A DNA stretch of 64,000 nt from Natranaerofaba carboxydovora (GTDB lineage: Bacteria; Bacillota; Natranaerobiia; Natranaerobiales; Natranaerofabaceae): contig NZ_CP054394.1 of the NCBI RefSeq assembly GCF_022539405.1, forward strand, positions 1,180,501 to 1,244,500. The letters are read 5' to 3'. Under the pieces are notes generated by a model. The model was given only the letters and a program-made list of their open reading frames with translations. It was not told the DNA's origin and did not search any database. The position numbers and the translations under genes were made by a program. Shown here one piece after another: positions 63,816 to 64,000 of this stretch; position 1 is the stretch's first letter; each line of letters opens with the position of its first letter.

Positions 63816-64000
63816 TTACCAGGCAATCCAACCGCCATCTACGACTACTGAACTCCCGGTTACTAGATTGGCTGAATCTGAAGCAAGAAATAGTACTGCA
63901 CCAGTTACATCTTGAGGTTCTCCTACTTTTCCTAGTGGAATCCTGTTTTTAACTTCTTCTAAGAAATCCTTATCTTCAAACATTGGTTCAGTAAGAGGAG
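63816..64000 (-). CDS. Short-chain dehydrogenase/reductase, C-terminal part
   Basis: 60 residues enter from the right edge. RIPLGKVGEPQDVTGAVLFLASDSANLVTG and VVVDGGWIAW form the standard SDR C-terminus. NAD(P)-dependent oxidoreductase; the substrate cannot be told from this part. Upstream of atoE and in the same direction, so possibly first in the same operon. Confidence 0.93.
   Translation of the reverse strand, partial: PLTEPMFEDKDFLEEVKNRIPLGKVGEPQDVTGAVLFLASDSANLVTGSSVVVDGGWIAW

Overview
The window is low-GC, gene-dense bacterial DNA that reads as an anaerobic, amino-acid and fatty-acid using Firmicute (Clostridia-like). The basis is: AT-rich DNA, strong AGGAGG ribosome binding sites, frequent TTG/GTG starts, 2[4Fe-4S] ferredoxins, an anaerobic Ni CO dehydrogenase, corrinoid methyltransferases, tyrosine phenol-lyase and many probably Na+-coupled transporters. 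A Natranaerobius-type halo-alkaliphile would fit (acidic secreted proteins, Na+ symporters), but that is inference. Almost every gene is on the minus strand. The plus-strand exceptions are a few small genes, six tRNAs and a TRAP transporter operon.

Layout. 1-5 kb: end of a membrane protein, an RseC-like protein, a ribbon-helix-helix/coiled-coil protein with an array of possible operators, a carboxyltransferase subunit lacking a biotin domain, and a TM-helix-repeat channel-like protein. 5.3-8.7 kb: tRNA-Trp and a salvage operon (mtnA, class II aldolase, surE, deoC). 8.8-11.2 kb: a secreted metallo-beta-lactamase-fold pseudoenzyme coupled to a TPR protein, and a small EpuA-like membrane protein. 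11.3-11.8 kb: five tRNAs (Asp, Thr, Tyr, Gln, Lys) behind one promoter. 11.9-19 kb: cheR, ndk, then a CO dehydrogenase operon in which CooF-like, NuoE-, NuoF- and NuoG-N-terminal-like subunits are followed by cooS; together they look like a CO:NAD(P)+ oxidoreductase. 19.2-24.2 kb: a HisD-family dehydrogenase with an altered metal-site motif, an amphi-Trp protein, two tandem paralogous small proteins, and a sodium symporter with a small partner.

24.5-32.9 kb is an acyl-CoA operon: acyl-CoA dehydrogenase, two thiolase-fold proteins lacking the nucleophilic Cys, two DUF35 partners, an acyl-CoA ligase and a glutaconate-type CoA-transferase pair. 33-36.4 kb: a YgiQ radical SAM protein, two small hypotheticals and a ferredoxin. 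36.8-40.3 kb: TAXI-TRAP operon (binding protein, DUF1850, fused permease). 40.4-43.9 kb: AI-2E-type exporter, adenine deaminase, small zincin. 44-50.9 kb: a 143-bp palindromic element and a methyltransferase regulon (PocR-AraC regulator, two corrinoid proteins, a pyrrolysine-free MttB-family methyltransferase, an ESS-type transporter and a methyl-THF methyltransferase), probably for a quaternary amine such as glycine betaine. 51-56.4 kb: tRNA-Pro, small proteins, a stalk-domain protein, ferredoxin, exonuclease III, PanF/YhdT. 56.5-64 kb: tyrosine phenol-lyase, amidase, a second copy of the CoA-transferase pair, a frameshifted LacI regulator, an AtoE-type fatty acid transporter and the end of a short-chain dehydrogenase.

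Two genes (the LacI regulator and a 117-codon membrane protein) each depend on a run of seven A that is one base short of giving the expected full-length protein. This means either sequencing error or slippage at homopolymers.
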